Assembly (NCBI GenBank): GCA_027625915.1
Contig: JANTQA010000029.1
Span: forward strand, 1,922,001 to 1,986,000
Reading direction: 5' to 3'
Length of the DNA stretch: 64,000 bases
DNA from: Anaeramoeba flamelloides
Taxonomy: Eukaryota > Metamonada > Anaeramoebidae
Part shown: positions 34,890 to 45,621 of the stretch, piece by piece
Numbering within the stretch: position 1 is the stretch's first letter
Layout of the letters: each line of letters starts with the position of its first letter
Translations under genes and position numbers: made by a program
The notes under the pieces: model-generated
Told to the model about the DNA's origin: nothing
The model's database searches: none
What the model saw: the letters and a program-made list of their open reading frames with translations, nothing else

Positions 34890-36055
34890 TCAGAATTAAA
34901 ACTTTAAGTTTTCCATTTTAATAAAGCGTGTACTTTTTTTTAAAAAAAGGGGTGCCTTTTGAAGATTTTCTCTTTTAATAAATTGTAGACTTTTTTTACA
35001 GGCAATCAGGGTGTAATTTTGATGAATCGTGTCTCTTTAAAAAGTGGGAACTTCTATTAAAAAAGTGCTTTTCTTCAGAATCTAAACTCTACCTCACATT
35101 TAAAGGCCAAATCCTCACTTTTTTTAAAATAGAAAACTTTAAGGATTATCTAAAATAAAGAAACAAAGTGGGGTGTACAAGTCAAAACATTGTTGAATTA
35201 TACTCTTTATCTCTTGAGATCCAGAAGAAGTATTAAATTTCAAATTCTGAAATAAACTAAATTCCAAAAATTTGGACACAGTTTAAACAGTTGAAAGAAT
35301 AACAATACCACACCTTACATTCAATTTGGGAAGAATTTTGATTTTACTAATTACTATTTCATTTTTTGTCTTTTTTGTTTTGTTTTCATTTCCTTTTTTC
35401 CAGTTATGTAATCTGTTCGGTTTGATCTCGAAATTTTTTTCGATGGTTGATAGAAGGTTACTGTTGAGTTTGTTAAATTGAAAAATAACATACAATTGGT
35501 AGATGTTATCTTTTCATTTGATTGAATAACAATTGTTGGTGAAATTTCAACAAATTTACCAATACATTTTTTTTACGCTCGTTTCATTATTTTGGACACA
35601 CCAATTTTTTTTTTCGTTTTATATTTTTTTTCTTTTATTTGGATGAAAATGAGTACTTATAAAAACATTAATACTGGCTAACTTAAATGTGATTTTATAT
35701 TAGGTTTGGAAAAATATAATAAATTGAGTTTTTTTTTGCCTATTTTTGATTTTGGGTGTGTCCAAATTTTTGGAATGGGGCTTAATTTGCAATTTAATAA
35801 GTTTTTCTGGAATCTCAAGAGATAAAGAGTATAATTCGCCGATTTTTTGACTCGTACGGGCCTCATGATGGCGTTATTTTAGATGGCCCTTAAAAAAGTT
35901 TTAATTCTGTGAAATTTTTCTTTTTTAAAATAGAAAACTTCAAAAAGTAGCATTTATTAAAAAAAGATACTCGCTTTATTAAAACAAATGTAATCTTGAC
36001 TTTTTTAAAACAAAACCCCAAAAAAAATTTTTTTAAAAAAGTGAGGACTGTTTGA
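34890..36055. mobile_element. Second foldback element, with a MITE inserted at its centre
   Basis: The arms at about 34915-35252 and 35785-36000 are inverted: TATACTCTTTATCTCTTGAG on the left pairs with CTCAAGAGATAAAGAGTATA on the right, and TTTTAATAAAGCGTGTAC pairs with the inverse of GATACTCGCTTTATTAAAA. Text such as TTTTTTAAAATAGAAAACTT recurs in both arms and in a partial relative at 51955-52260. MITE M1 (35255-35782) lies between the arms. No ORF is credible. Confidence 0.55.
35255..35782. mobile_element. MITE family M1, copy 1 (528 bp, TA duplication)
   Basis: The ends are AACTAAATTCCAAAAATTTG (then GACACAG) and the inverse of AGCCCCATTCCAAAAATTTG (then GACACAC), each flanked by TA (35253-35254 and 35783-35784). 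A second copy at 43428-43956 is 529 bp, in the opposite orientation, with the same asymmetric ends and TA on both sides. An internal ATTTTGGACACACC motif repeats the end core. A 70-codon reading in this copy is not kept open in the other. Ends and TA target fit a Tc1/mariner-mobilised MITE. Confidence 0.75.
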
Positions 36056-36254
36056 AAACAGCTGTAATTGGAAAATAACAGTATTTAATTTTAATTATAA
36101 TTTGCAACCAAAAAATATTTAATTGTTGAAAAACTACTATAGCCATTGTCAAAAAGTGTTTAAAGTGCTTAAAACTGTTATTCAGATTATTTAAAAGTGA
36201 GAATCAAACAGTTTGAGCAACCCTTCACGATCCTGAAAAAATTTTTTCAAAAAA

Positions 36255-37890
36255 AAAATTAAACATTTGCTAATTTTTCACTTTTTAATAATTTCACTTT
36301 TAATAAACACTATTGGTTAAAATTAGATCTTGGATCAATTATTATTTTTCAAGTTATTTTATAAAACAAATGTAAAAACCATATTTCCAGGTTCGATTAA
36401 TATTTTTTTTTAATTTAATAGTAATAAATTCGAATATTTTTTTTTTCATCTTTAAAATATAATAATAATTTAATCTTTCAAAAGCATTTTAAATTTAATC
36501 AATATCCTTCAAATTGGTAATTAATTTTTTGACTATTAAAGAATTATTTAATGATTGTAATTGAAAAAAATATTTTTTTTTTGTTTTTTCTGTTAGGTTT
36601 TAGAGAATTTAAAAGAATAGAGAAAAATCAAAGATTTTACTCAATTCTTTTGAATCCTGGAAAACTTAGGACACTTCCGTTAGGTTTTTTTTACTTTTTG
36701 GAATAAACAGAAAATTTAAATAAATTTTCAGTTTATTTCAAAAAGTAAAAAAAATCGCCATTAGCTTTTCTAGAATTTAAAAGAATTGAGAAAAATCAAA
36801 GATTTTTCTCTATTCTTTTGAATTCTAGAAAACCTAGGCACTCTACGGACACTCTCGTTAGGTTTTTCAGAATTTAAAAGAATTGAGAAAAATTAAATAA
36901 ATTTTCGGATAATATAAAAAAGTATAAAAACCACGGTTAGTTTTTCCAGAATTTTTAAGAATTTATAAAATCCTAGATTTTGCTTGGTTCTTTTGAATTT
37001 TGGAAAGGCCAAGCACTTTCGGAACACTTTCGTTTGGTTTTTCAGAATTTAAAAGAATTGAGTTAAATCTTTGGTTTTACTCTGTTTTTTAGAATTCGGG
37101 GAAAGCGCCGTTAGGTTTTTTTTAATTTTAGAAATTAAAAGAAAATTTCAAAAATTTTCTTTTTATTTCTGAAATTAAAAAAAAAAAACCTAGGCACTTG
37201 ACGGCACTCTACGACACTTGACTGCACTCGACGGAACTTCACGGTACTTGGTGGACACTTTCGTAAGGTTTTTTTTAATTTTTGAAATGAAAAGAAAATT
37301 TATTAAATTATCTTTTCATTTCAAAAATTATAAAAAACAGTGTTTTGGTTTACTCAAAATTTAAAAGAATTGAGTAAAATCTTTGGTTTTACTTAATTAT
37401 TTTAAATTCTGGAAAAGTTAGGCAACTTCTATTTATTTTTTCTGGTATTTAAAAGAATTACGTAAATTTGAAATTTCTACTCAGTTCTTTTGTAAACTGG
37501 AAAACCTAGGACATTGAATATTTATTATAATGAATTTTTTTTTTCTCTATTTTCGGTTTTATTAGATGAGCCCAGCATTTTCAAAGCCATTCCTTATTAT
37601 CTATCAAAGTAAATATCCCAACGTAGAATTTAAGGAAAATTGATCTATCCATTTATTTGGAATTTTTTACCCGAAAAAACACCTGTTTTTCTCGACTAGA
37701 GACTTTTAAAAAGGTGGTACTACTTTAACAACAATAAATACAATAGTATCATGAATTTGAAGTTCTGTAATTTTGATTATATTGTTGAATAAACTTTATT
37801 ATTAAGGACAAAATGGTTAAGGAATGGGGTATTTGTGTCTAACTGTTTTTTTTTTCAATTTTATTTTTTCAGATTAGTGTTTTTACAAAA
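36255..37890. mobile_element. Single arm of the foldback family with the best-preserved hairpin array
   Basis: The order matches the left arm at 4125-6290: flank (36255-36590), hairpin array (36590-37515) and block A (37540-37890). At 36766-36832 an H1 palindrome has arms of about 31 bp with two mismatches around a 3-base loop. At 36684-36755 an H2 palindrome has arms ending TTTTACTTTTTG. Linkers include CCTAGGCACTCTACGGACAC and GACGGCACTCTACGACACTT. The opposite arm was not found nearby, so the element is a half copy or lost its other half. Confidence 0.6.
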
Positions 37891-38234
37891 ATTTAACTCA
37901 TGTTTTTTTCAGACTTGGATATTTGGAAGATAGGAAGATGAATATATGTGTGCTTGGTTCAGATTCAAATTAACTTTTTGAGACACTTTTTTAAAATGTC
38001 TGTATGAAACCTTTCAAACAATTTTAATAAACGATGTTAAACCTGAAATTGATTAAAATCTGAGTAGCACTTTTTTTAAGAGTTTTGTTTCTCACTTTTT
38101 TAAAATGTCTGTATTTTTTGGCTCAAAATGTTTTTTCAGAATGCCCAACAAAAAGAGTAAAATCGTTGGCAGTGAGAAAGTGAATTCATTTCATTTGTTT
38201 TGTTGTTTAATTTTTCGAAAAGAAAATAAAAATA
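37891..38234. other. Short intergenic stretch
   Basis: I see no gene or recognised repeat. The part next to 38235 is probably the 3' untranslated region of the minus-strand gene. Confidence 0.35.
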
Positions 38235-39759
38235 TTATTTCTCTTTTATTTGGGGTGCCAACAACATGTTTTGCCCAGAGATCGCTTTATACCAACCCCA
38301 AAAAAAAAAAAAAAAAAAGAAAAAAGAAAAAAGAAAAAAATGAACAAAGAAAAGATCAAAATGTCAATGAGAATAGAACTTACTAGTTTCGGTATTCATT
38401 GTGGTGCAATAGTTTGAAAGATAACAGAACAGGTTTAATAGGCTTATTGGGATTTTTGATTTCAGTGTTGACGAGAGGTTGTCAAGCAAAGAGTAAAGCG
38501 AATGTAAACAGTCAAGCAAATCAACAAATTTGAAATATTGGCACATGAAATAGTTTAGAAAATCCTCGTCCATGGGGATCTTTTTCTTCATGTATTTGTT
38601 TAAGATTGGATCAATAGTTTCTAAAAGAAGCTTGGACAGGCTGGTTGTTAATGTTTTTAATTGATCACGAGGAAAGCCGAGCTGCTTTGTTTGTTGGAAA
38701 TGGAAACACAAAGCAGAAATGAGTTTACTTTGGATTTTTTTTTTCTTTTCTTTTTGTTTTTCGTTCAAAAGATCATCCCAGAATTGTTTTACATTCAGGG
38801 AATTTATGTTGATTTTGACTTTCAATTTTTTCCGATTTAAGGTTTTTATTTGGAAGTTACGTGACATCCAAGTTTGTTAGTAATAAGTTTGATAAGAATG
38901 AGTCACGGTTTGGTTATTCGTCTTCAAAATTCAAAAGAAATGAAACATAGAGAAAATGATTTCTTATATTTTTTGACTCTAGTAATATTTGGATTTTGCT
39001 TTTTAAAGAAAGGATGTTTTTTGTTCACAAGCCTCAGCTGTGCAATGTTGTTTTTGATAAAAACGTATTTTGCTAAATTTTTATGAATTAGTATTTTTGA
39101 AGATCTTTATCATTTTTTGAATTGGAAATAGAAGAAAATTATTCAGCAGAGATCAAAGATTTTCAACAAAAATTTATGTTGGTTTGGGGAGTGTTTTGTA
39201 AATTTTGAAAATAACATTTTTTAGAATCAAAAATTTGTAAAATTGGTTTCTACAATTAGCCTATTTTAAAACGTTTTATTTTCTACACTGTTGATCACTA
39301 TCATCTAAATTGATCTGGATTAGTTGCCTCATGCCAAATAACTTGAAATAGTTTTTTATTTTTATATTCAAAATTGATGGTTTTGAAATGTTTAATATTT
39401 TTTTGGGCTGATCATGATTTTCTTGATTGTTTACAAATATTGGGATACTGAAATTGGGACGAGACACAACATTGGTTGAATGTTATTTTTTGTTTTCTGG
39501 CTGCGGAACACCCTATTTGGTCTTGCTAAGTGTTAGTCTAAAGATAATGGTTGATTTATAATTGCAATTTGTGATCATTTTGTTTTCAGATTGATTAAAA
39601 GAAAATGATCTTACTTTTTTGGTTATCAGCACTTTTGAAATGATAGCAAAATGTGATCGAGTCTGAGTATTTTGTTTTGAAAAATGTTAGACCATCTTCA
39701 TGTGTAGAAAATTTGAAATTGAAGATTTGCTTTTGATAAATAATTCGAAAGTAGAAAAG
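38235..39759 (-). CDS. Unrecognised five-exon gene (5' end missing, at least 292 aa)
   Basis: I do not recognise this product. Minus-strand coding segments chain in matching phase: 39759-39615, 39421-39299, 39072-38947, 38818-38384 and 38284-38235 (TAA). All four joins are phase 1, and the introns (193, 226, 128 and 99 nt) fit the local range. The strongest part is the 144-codon fourth exon, a helical, Leu/Lys-rich segment (VKQFWDDLLNEKQKEKKKK, DFLNYFMCQYFKFVDLLDC) followed by a good GTAAGT donor and a T-rich tract. The first segment contains THEDGLTFFKTKYSDS. It begins in phase 0 after an AG, so at least one upstream exon is missing. Alternatively an ATG at 38867 starts a two-exon, 177-residue protein. 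No signal peptide or known domain is seen. Confidence 0.5.
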
Positions 39760-39836
39760 CTAATTATTTTCCGAAATCTACATAAATTCTTCAGTTAATA
39801 AACACATATTTATATTTTGAGCCAAAAAATATCTCA

Positions 39837-39909
39837 AGCATTGTGGCGCAGAGGAAGCGTGTCAGGCTCATAACCTGAAGGTCGGACGGATCGATACCTC
39901 CCAATGCTA
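39837..39909 (+). tRNA. Initiator-type tRNA-Met (CAT) with one extra base in the T stem
   Basis: Acceptor AGCATTG pairs with CAATGCT. The D arm is GCGC-AGAGGAA-GCGT, and the anticodon stem TCAGG/CCTGA encloses CTCATAA (CAT). The initiator signs are an A1:T72 pair, A54 and A60 in the T loop (ATCGATA), and box B text GGATCGATACC. The T stem pairs as GGA-c-GG with CCTCC, leaving a bulged C, so the gene is 73 nt where 72 is usual. The anticodon stem has two, not three, G:C pairs next to the loop. Box A (TGGCGCAGAGG) is intact and a T9 run follows at once. It is probably expressed, though a slightly decayed copy is possible. Confidence 0.85.
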
Positions 39910-39912
39910 TGG

Positions 39913-39921
39913 TTTTTTTTT
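39913..39921 (+). terminator. RNA polymerase III terminator of the tRNA
   Basis: A run of nine T begins four bases after the discriminator A, as expected for pol III termination. Confidence 0.75.
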
Positions 39922-40598
39922 CTTTTGATCAACCTTTTCTTTAAAGAGAGATGATGCTTTATCAATTCCAAACAAAACATCTTTTTTTTAGTATTTAGTT
40001 GCAAAGTTAGTGTAAAGGAATATTTTTTTAAAAATCTTATGTTTCAAAAAAGGGAAAAAAATTTTTAATTGTTAAAATGTTTTATGAACGAAAAACTTTT
40101 AAAATAGAATATAAGCATTTTGGAAAAAAAGATCAGCTTATTTTTTAAATGATAACCTCCATGAATATTCAAGTCTGATCTCTAAATAAAAGAAAAAAAA
40201 ATATTTATTAAGTGATTATAGTCACCATAGATTTATCGATAATTAAAAGTATAGTGTAAATGCTATTAATGCCATATGGCTCTAATTGCTTTTGTGACTC
40301 TAAAAAATCTATTATTAATATATTAGAAAATAAATTCTTGGATATTTTACTAATGATCACTTTTAAAAATTATTCTTTTTAGAAATTTTTTTTTTAATTT
40401 AATTTTTCCTAAATCGTCAAATAGAAAGCTCCAAAATAAAAGTATTACGGTATTTAATAATAAAAATATTTAGAACTTCCAAAAGTTACTATTTATCAAT
40501 TTTTTAATTCCAAAGAGAAATTCAAAAACCCTCAATATTTAAACCCAAAGACTGATTAGTTTTGTTTGCTTTTGATAAAGTTAATTGTAATATCTATA

Positions 40599-40818
40599 AG
40601 CCAAATTTCAAAATTAGGTGCAAACTTTTTTTTTAATATTTTTTTCTTTTTTCATTTGCCTTTCAAAAAATAAAATTATACACTATATTTTTATTTATTA
40701 ATCTATTTTGGTTATTATCTCTAAAAACTTCAGTAAAATACATTATTATTCAAATTATAAAACAATTAAACTAATTTTTTTCTGATGAAAAATCTGACCA
40801 TATTTTTGAAATTTAGCT
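40599..40818. mobile_element. MITE family M2, copy 2 (inverted)
   Basis: The ends are AGCCAAATTTCAAAATTAGG and the inverse of AGCTAAATTTCAAAAATATG, with TA on each side (40597-40598 and 40819-40820). It is 220 bp and opposite in orientation to copies 1 and 3. It is non-coding. Confidence 0.7.
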
Positions 40819-41732
40819 TATATTTTCAATATTTCGGAAATAATTAGTCAAAAAAATCTATTCCTTAATTATTTAATTTTTTTAAAAAAACGAATTTTTT
40901 AGTAACTAATCTATATTATGGCCACAAATTTAAGAAAGATATTTTGTTACATTAGAGTTTGAATATAGAGAATTCAACCATTTAATTTGTGAACAAATGT
41001 AGATTTTTTTCTGAAATTGTTGGGTTTTTTACCTTGGCATACAGTGGCCAAAATAATGAGTGCATAAAAAACTATAACCCGTGCTTAAAAATATAACCCA
41101 TGCTTTTTTTCTTCTTCTTGCCCCAAGTCAACATCTAATTTACTAGCTAATAGTATACCTACATTCAAATCAATTTTGATGTTTAACCTCGAGATTTTTA
41201 GTAAAATTTAAATTAGGAAAGTAATTGGTTAAACCCTTTACATAATATTCTCAATTTAATTATAATTTTTTGTTTTTTTGATGATAAAATTTTTCAAAAA
41301 TATTAATTCGATTTTTTGATATAAGTTTTCCAAAGTTATCTTTTATTTTCAAAATTTCTTTTTAAATAATATAACTTAAATAAAACAATACTAATTTTTA
41401 ATTAGGGTTTATTGTTGGTTTCTTTGACCTGTTCAAGTATAGGTCTTCGATAAGAAATAAACTTGCTTTTTATTTTGAAACAGTGATTAAATTTTTCGAC
41501 ACACTTTTTTTTTAACAAGAGTATTACATTATTTAAAATAATTGAATTTTTTAGCAACTAATTTACATTTGGTCATAAATTTAATAAATATTTTTGCAAC
41601 TTTGGATTCTGAATATTGATAATTATATTTTTTGAATTTTTGAAAAAATGTATATCTTTTTAAACTGTATTTCTTGGGTTTTTTACAAAAAAAATAATCA
41701 TTTTTAATTGAAGAGATCAACAAATACAGTCA

Positions 41733-41910
41733 GTTCCACTTTTAAGACAGAAACTTTCAATAAAATTTAATGATCAAAAAAATCTCAAATTAAAATACAT
41801 TTTTTGGAATTTATTTTGTCGTAAATTATTTAACTTGAATTTGAATTTTGTGCCTTAATTTGAAAATTTTTTTGTGCCTTATATTATGTTCAAAGTTTAT
41901 GTCTGAAATA
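41733..41910. mobile_element. Short TIR element, family T, copy 2
   Basis: It begins TACAGTCAGTTCCACTTTTA and contains TTTCAATAAAATTTAAT and TTTGAATTTTGTGCC-like words shared with 3834-4034 and 53050-53230. The right end is eroded. Confidence 0.35.
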
Positions 41911-42149
41911 TGGACTATGCTGTATTCCTATTCGACTAATCGATTTTTTAGAGATATTTTGAATAATGTAGCACTAATTTCTTTTACACCCAAAACAACA
42001 AACTTTGATCTTAATCTTCTCCTTGGTAGAAACTAACCCCTTAAATACAAAATGTGGAATTTACCACAATAATATTTTTATAAGACTAAATTTTCGTTTG
42101 TGTTTTTAAATAATAGATCAATGATTAAAAATTTGACGAAAAAATTTTC

Positions 42150-42330
42150 CTTTTTTTAGATATCAAACAACTCAAAACAATTTTGATAAAAAAGTAGATA
42201 TTAAGTGTATTTGTTGATTTGATTGGAAATACAATAATGGGTTATTCTTTGAATTTGCTTTGTTTCTTCTTTTAATTGATTTTACTTTTTATTTTCAGTG
42301 AGTATATCTCTTTAAAACCGGGTTGTCTTT
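42150..42330. mobile_element. MITE family M3, right-half fragment
   Basis: It contains TGTATTTGTTGATTTGATTG, AATAATGGGTTATT and TTGATTTTACTTTTTATTTT as in the 52.5-kb M3 copy, then ends in AACCGGGTTGTC-like text. The left half and the terminal GTGAAA repeats are missing. Confidence 0.5.
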
Positions 42331-43179
42331 TTTCTGGATTTATCTATTTTTGATAGAAAGGATATCCCTTTTTTATTAAAGAAATTACGATTGTGAAAAG
42401 AAAAACTATCTTTATTTATTTATTTATTTATTTATTTTATAGAAAACTACTTAATCTAAACCATTTTCCAGTTAAATCGGTATATTATTTATAAATGAAT
42501 TATGTGGGTTTAAAACTGTTAGAATTGATATTAACCAGAAAAAAATTATTTTGGTAATTTCAAAATTGTAATCTTTTTTTCATTTTTCTTACTCGTTTTA
42601 CTTTTTTATGAATTTTTTTTGAAATAAGATATTTTCAATAAAGTGGGGCAATTTTTTTAAAAAATATAAATTTTAAACTCAATCTCCAAAAAAGTATTTC
42701 AAAGTACAAAATTATAAACAACCATTTATAGATTCTTGATAATAATTCAATTAGTTGCTTATTATTGTAATACATAAATAAAAAATATTAAATTTTCTGA
42801 TCTCAATTTTATCTGATTTTTTTTAGGTGTGAAAAATGGTGTTTATTATTTTATTTTTGATTGGAAAAACCGTTTTCATAACTTTTTTAATCTCAATAAA
42901 ATTTCAAATCAAACTAAAAACATATAAAAAATTTTATTGTTTAAAAAATAATTTGTAACCTTTCTATATTTCCATTTTTTTATTGAAATTGGTTGTACAT
43001 CATTTTCACCAAAAAAAGTGCTTTTTTTTTTTTCATTTTTTGGAAATATTTCATCCAACATATTTTTAAATAAATACCTTAGTAATTCATCCAATTGGTT
43101 TAATTTAAACTTGATTTAGTAATCTCAATTGATGAATACCTATACTAACAAAGATGATTTTTTAGAAAATGTAAAAAAC

Positions 43180-43425
43180 AATTCCCTACTTTTTTAGAAA
43201 TACCTTACTTAGTTTATTTGCTATTTTTTTTTATTGTAAGATCGATAGTCAACTGGTAAAAACATGTTATCCTATTTAACTGAAGTAGTGAAACATATTG
43301 AGAGAAAACTTATTCATTTCTATTAGTATTTTATTTGGATCTTTGTTTCAGATCAAAATGGACATTTTTGTTTTTCTCAATAAGTTCCTTTACTAAGAAT
43401 TTGAGTTTTTCTATTTTTTATAAAA
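43180..43425 (-). repeat. Dispersed repeat family R, fragment
   Basis: Read on the minus strand it contains AAAAACTCAAATTCTTAGTA, AAGGAACTTATTGAGAAAAA, CCATTTTGATCTGAA and GACTATCGATCTTACAATAA, matching 56820-57190 and 60960-61150. M1 copy 2 is inserted immediately at its edge. Confidence 0.5.
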
Positions 43426-43427
43426 TA

Positions 43428-43956
43428 AACCCCGTTCCAAAAATTTGGACACACCCAAAATCAAAAATAGGCAAAAAAAAAACCCAATTTATTGTATTTT
43501 CCCAAACCTGATATAAAACTACATTTAAGTTACAAGGTATTAATGTTTTAATAAGTAATCATTTTCATCCAAATAAAAGAAAAAAATTTAAAACTCAAAA
43601 ATAAAAACAGGTGTGTCCAAAATAATTAAACGAGCAGAACAAAAAATGTATTGGTAAATTTGTTGAAATTTCACCAAACATTGTTGATCGATCAAATGAT
43701 AAGATACCATCTACCAATTGTATTTGATTTTCCAATTTAACAAACTCAACACTAACCTTCTATCAACCATTGAAAAAAATTTTCGAGATCTAACCAAACA
43801 GATTTCGTAACTGAAAAAAAGGAAATGAAAACAAAACAAAAAAGACAAAAAATGAAATTGTTTGTAAAATCAAAATTCTTTCCAATTTGAATTTAAAGTA
43901 CAGTAATGATGTTCTTATAACTGTATAAACTGTGTCCAAATTTTAGGAATCTAGTT
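43428..43956. mobile_element. MITE family M1, copy 2 (529 bp, TA duplication)
   Basis: It begins AACCCCGTTCCAAAAATTTG after TA (43426-43427) and ends with the inverse of AACTAGATTCCTAAAATTTG before TA (43957-43958). It is opposite in orientation to the 35.3-kb copy and one base longer. The two share most of their interior (ATGTATTGGTAAATTTGTTG, CTTCTATCAACCAT), so both moved recently relative to other repeats here. Confidence 0.75.
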
Positions 43957-44577
43957 TATTTTGATTTATTAGTTTTATTTCAGTTTAATATCAACTTTTC
44001 TTGGATGTTTATTATTCTACTTATTTCTTATTTAATCTTCCAAGGGTCATTTATCAAAAATATTTGATCTTTGTAAAAAAGTATTGGGTGTCTTTGACTA
44101 TAACAAAGTTTAGTATTAATTTTTTAATTCTTTTTTTTTATTATTCAAAGCATTCTTTATTCTTCATTTTTTTATTAAATTCTTCCCTTTATTTAAAAAA
44201 AATAAATTATGTTTAAAATGGTTCTAATATTGTCTTTAATCATTTTATTTGTCTCTAGAAAGTCTTTTAATAAGATAACAAAATTTTATTTTATTTAAAA
44301 TTCTCTATCTAACAGATTCAGTGTTCTTTCTCATAGAAAAACATTAACAACAAATCTGATTCTCTACATTTTTTAAGTTCCTTTTACAAGTTTAAAATGT
44401 TATTAAAAATTTGGAGATATAATTGAAAATCAATTAAAGATATATATTTGCTCAGATGTTTATTCATAGAAGATGTTTTGTTATTTTTTTGTTTGTGTGT
44501 TTTTAACATGGTACATGGGAGTATTTTTCTATTTAATTTCCACAGATTGAAAATTCTTTTTGAGAATTTAAGTTACT

Positions 44578-45020
44578 GTTGTCGAAATAATGAATGTAGA
44601 AGAGTTTAATTGGTATTTCAAAATAAAAAGTGGGTTTTTTTGTTATAGAATGCCCACATCAACCCATCTAAGAAACCAAAAATAAGTCTAATAACTATTT
44701 TAATGGTTTCTTAAGGTTCTATTATTTAAAAAAGAAATTCTAAAAATAAAGGATCAAATTGCACAATTTCTCTCCAAAAATCGAAAGTAAATTTTTTTGA
44801 AAATTTATCAACAAAAAAAACAAAAAATTTAAAAAAAACCGAAAATATGAGTGAAAAAACTTTAACTAGTTGCTTTCCTATTTTAAAATTTCCAGAAAAT
44901 ACCAAGAGGTTAACTTTCAAAATTGATTAGAGTTTTTGTACTATTTGGTATTCAAATTGTATGTTGCCTTGGAACAAGAAGAAAAAAAAACAAGGAATAT
45001 ATTTTGAAACAAGGATTACT
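44578..45020 (+). repeat. Dispersed repeat family S, copy 2
   Basis: It matches 8095-8530 in the same orientation (AATAAAGGATCAAATTG, CTTGGAACAAGAAGAAAA, TATATTTTGAAACAAGGATT). It is non-coding. Confidence 0.5.
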
Positions 45021-45621
45021 ATCTTTTTCTAATTGATATATGATCATTTTTTCTTTCAAGTTCCCAAAAATATAACATCCTTTATTTGTTACAAAAACTC
45101 AAGATCTTGAAAAAATTAATTCGAGATGACAATCACCATAAATAAGTTTTTCCTGATGTTTTTTTCTAATAAAAAAAAAATAAATTATATCTCACAGTTC
45201 CAAAAATTAAGATGATCAAATTAATAAACCTCAAGATAATTATGATCAATGATCTTGAAAAGATCTTGTTTTTTTTTTGAAGGTTATTAAATAGTTTGAT
45301 AAATACTGAAAAATTCGAACACTTGTGATAAATGTTTTATTTAATTAAAATTTTTCAAAATCACTCAATTTAACTTTTCAAACAGTTCTTTAGACAGAAT
45401 ATTTGGAAGATCAACTAATTTTACAAAGTTAACTAAGCTTTAAAGTAATAAAATATTTATTCAAATCTAAGGGAAAAAATTTATAAAATGGAAAGTGAAG
45501 TAAAAATTTTTGGACACCTATTTGAATTTATCCTTACTTGAGAATCTGAAACAAAAATTTATCAATCTTAATTGGAAAATGACAGTATTGTTGTTGTGCA
45601 CTCATTATTTTGATCACTCTA

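Larger units (their letters stand above)
39910..41041. other. Gene-free region with one MITE
   Basis: Apart from the tRNA terminator and the M2 element at 40599-40818, I see only A/T-tract DNA. An upstream exon of the minus-strand gene might lie here but could not be identified. Confidence 0.35.
41042..45619. mobile_element. Tc1/mariner-like element with nested repeats (4.58 kb)
   Basis: The left end CAGTGGCCAAAATAATGAGT (then GCA) and the inverted right end GAGTGATCAAAATAATGAGT (then GCA) agree at 20 of 23 bases, and each is preceded by TA (41040-41041, 45620-45621). The sequence style CAGTG...CCAAAATAATG is typical of Tc1/mariner ends. Inside the left end, ATAACCCGTGC/ATAACCCATGC is repeated in tandem. 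No transposase frame is recognisable. The interior holds a family-T copy (about 41733), half an M3 (42150-42330), a family-R fragment (43180-43425), M1 copy 2 and a family-S copy. The two ends could instead belong to different relics. Confidence 0.45.

Noticed and set aside
35283-35495. A 70-codon ORF in MITE M1 that resembled a transposase N terminus
   Set aside because: The frame is not preserved in the second copy and the initiation context is poor, so the element is treated as non-coding.
39276-39759. Resemblance of EDGLTFFKTKYSDS to the Rad9 clamp text EDGL
   Set aside because: Only a few residues match and the rest of the gene does not follow the clamp layout.
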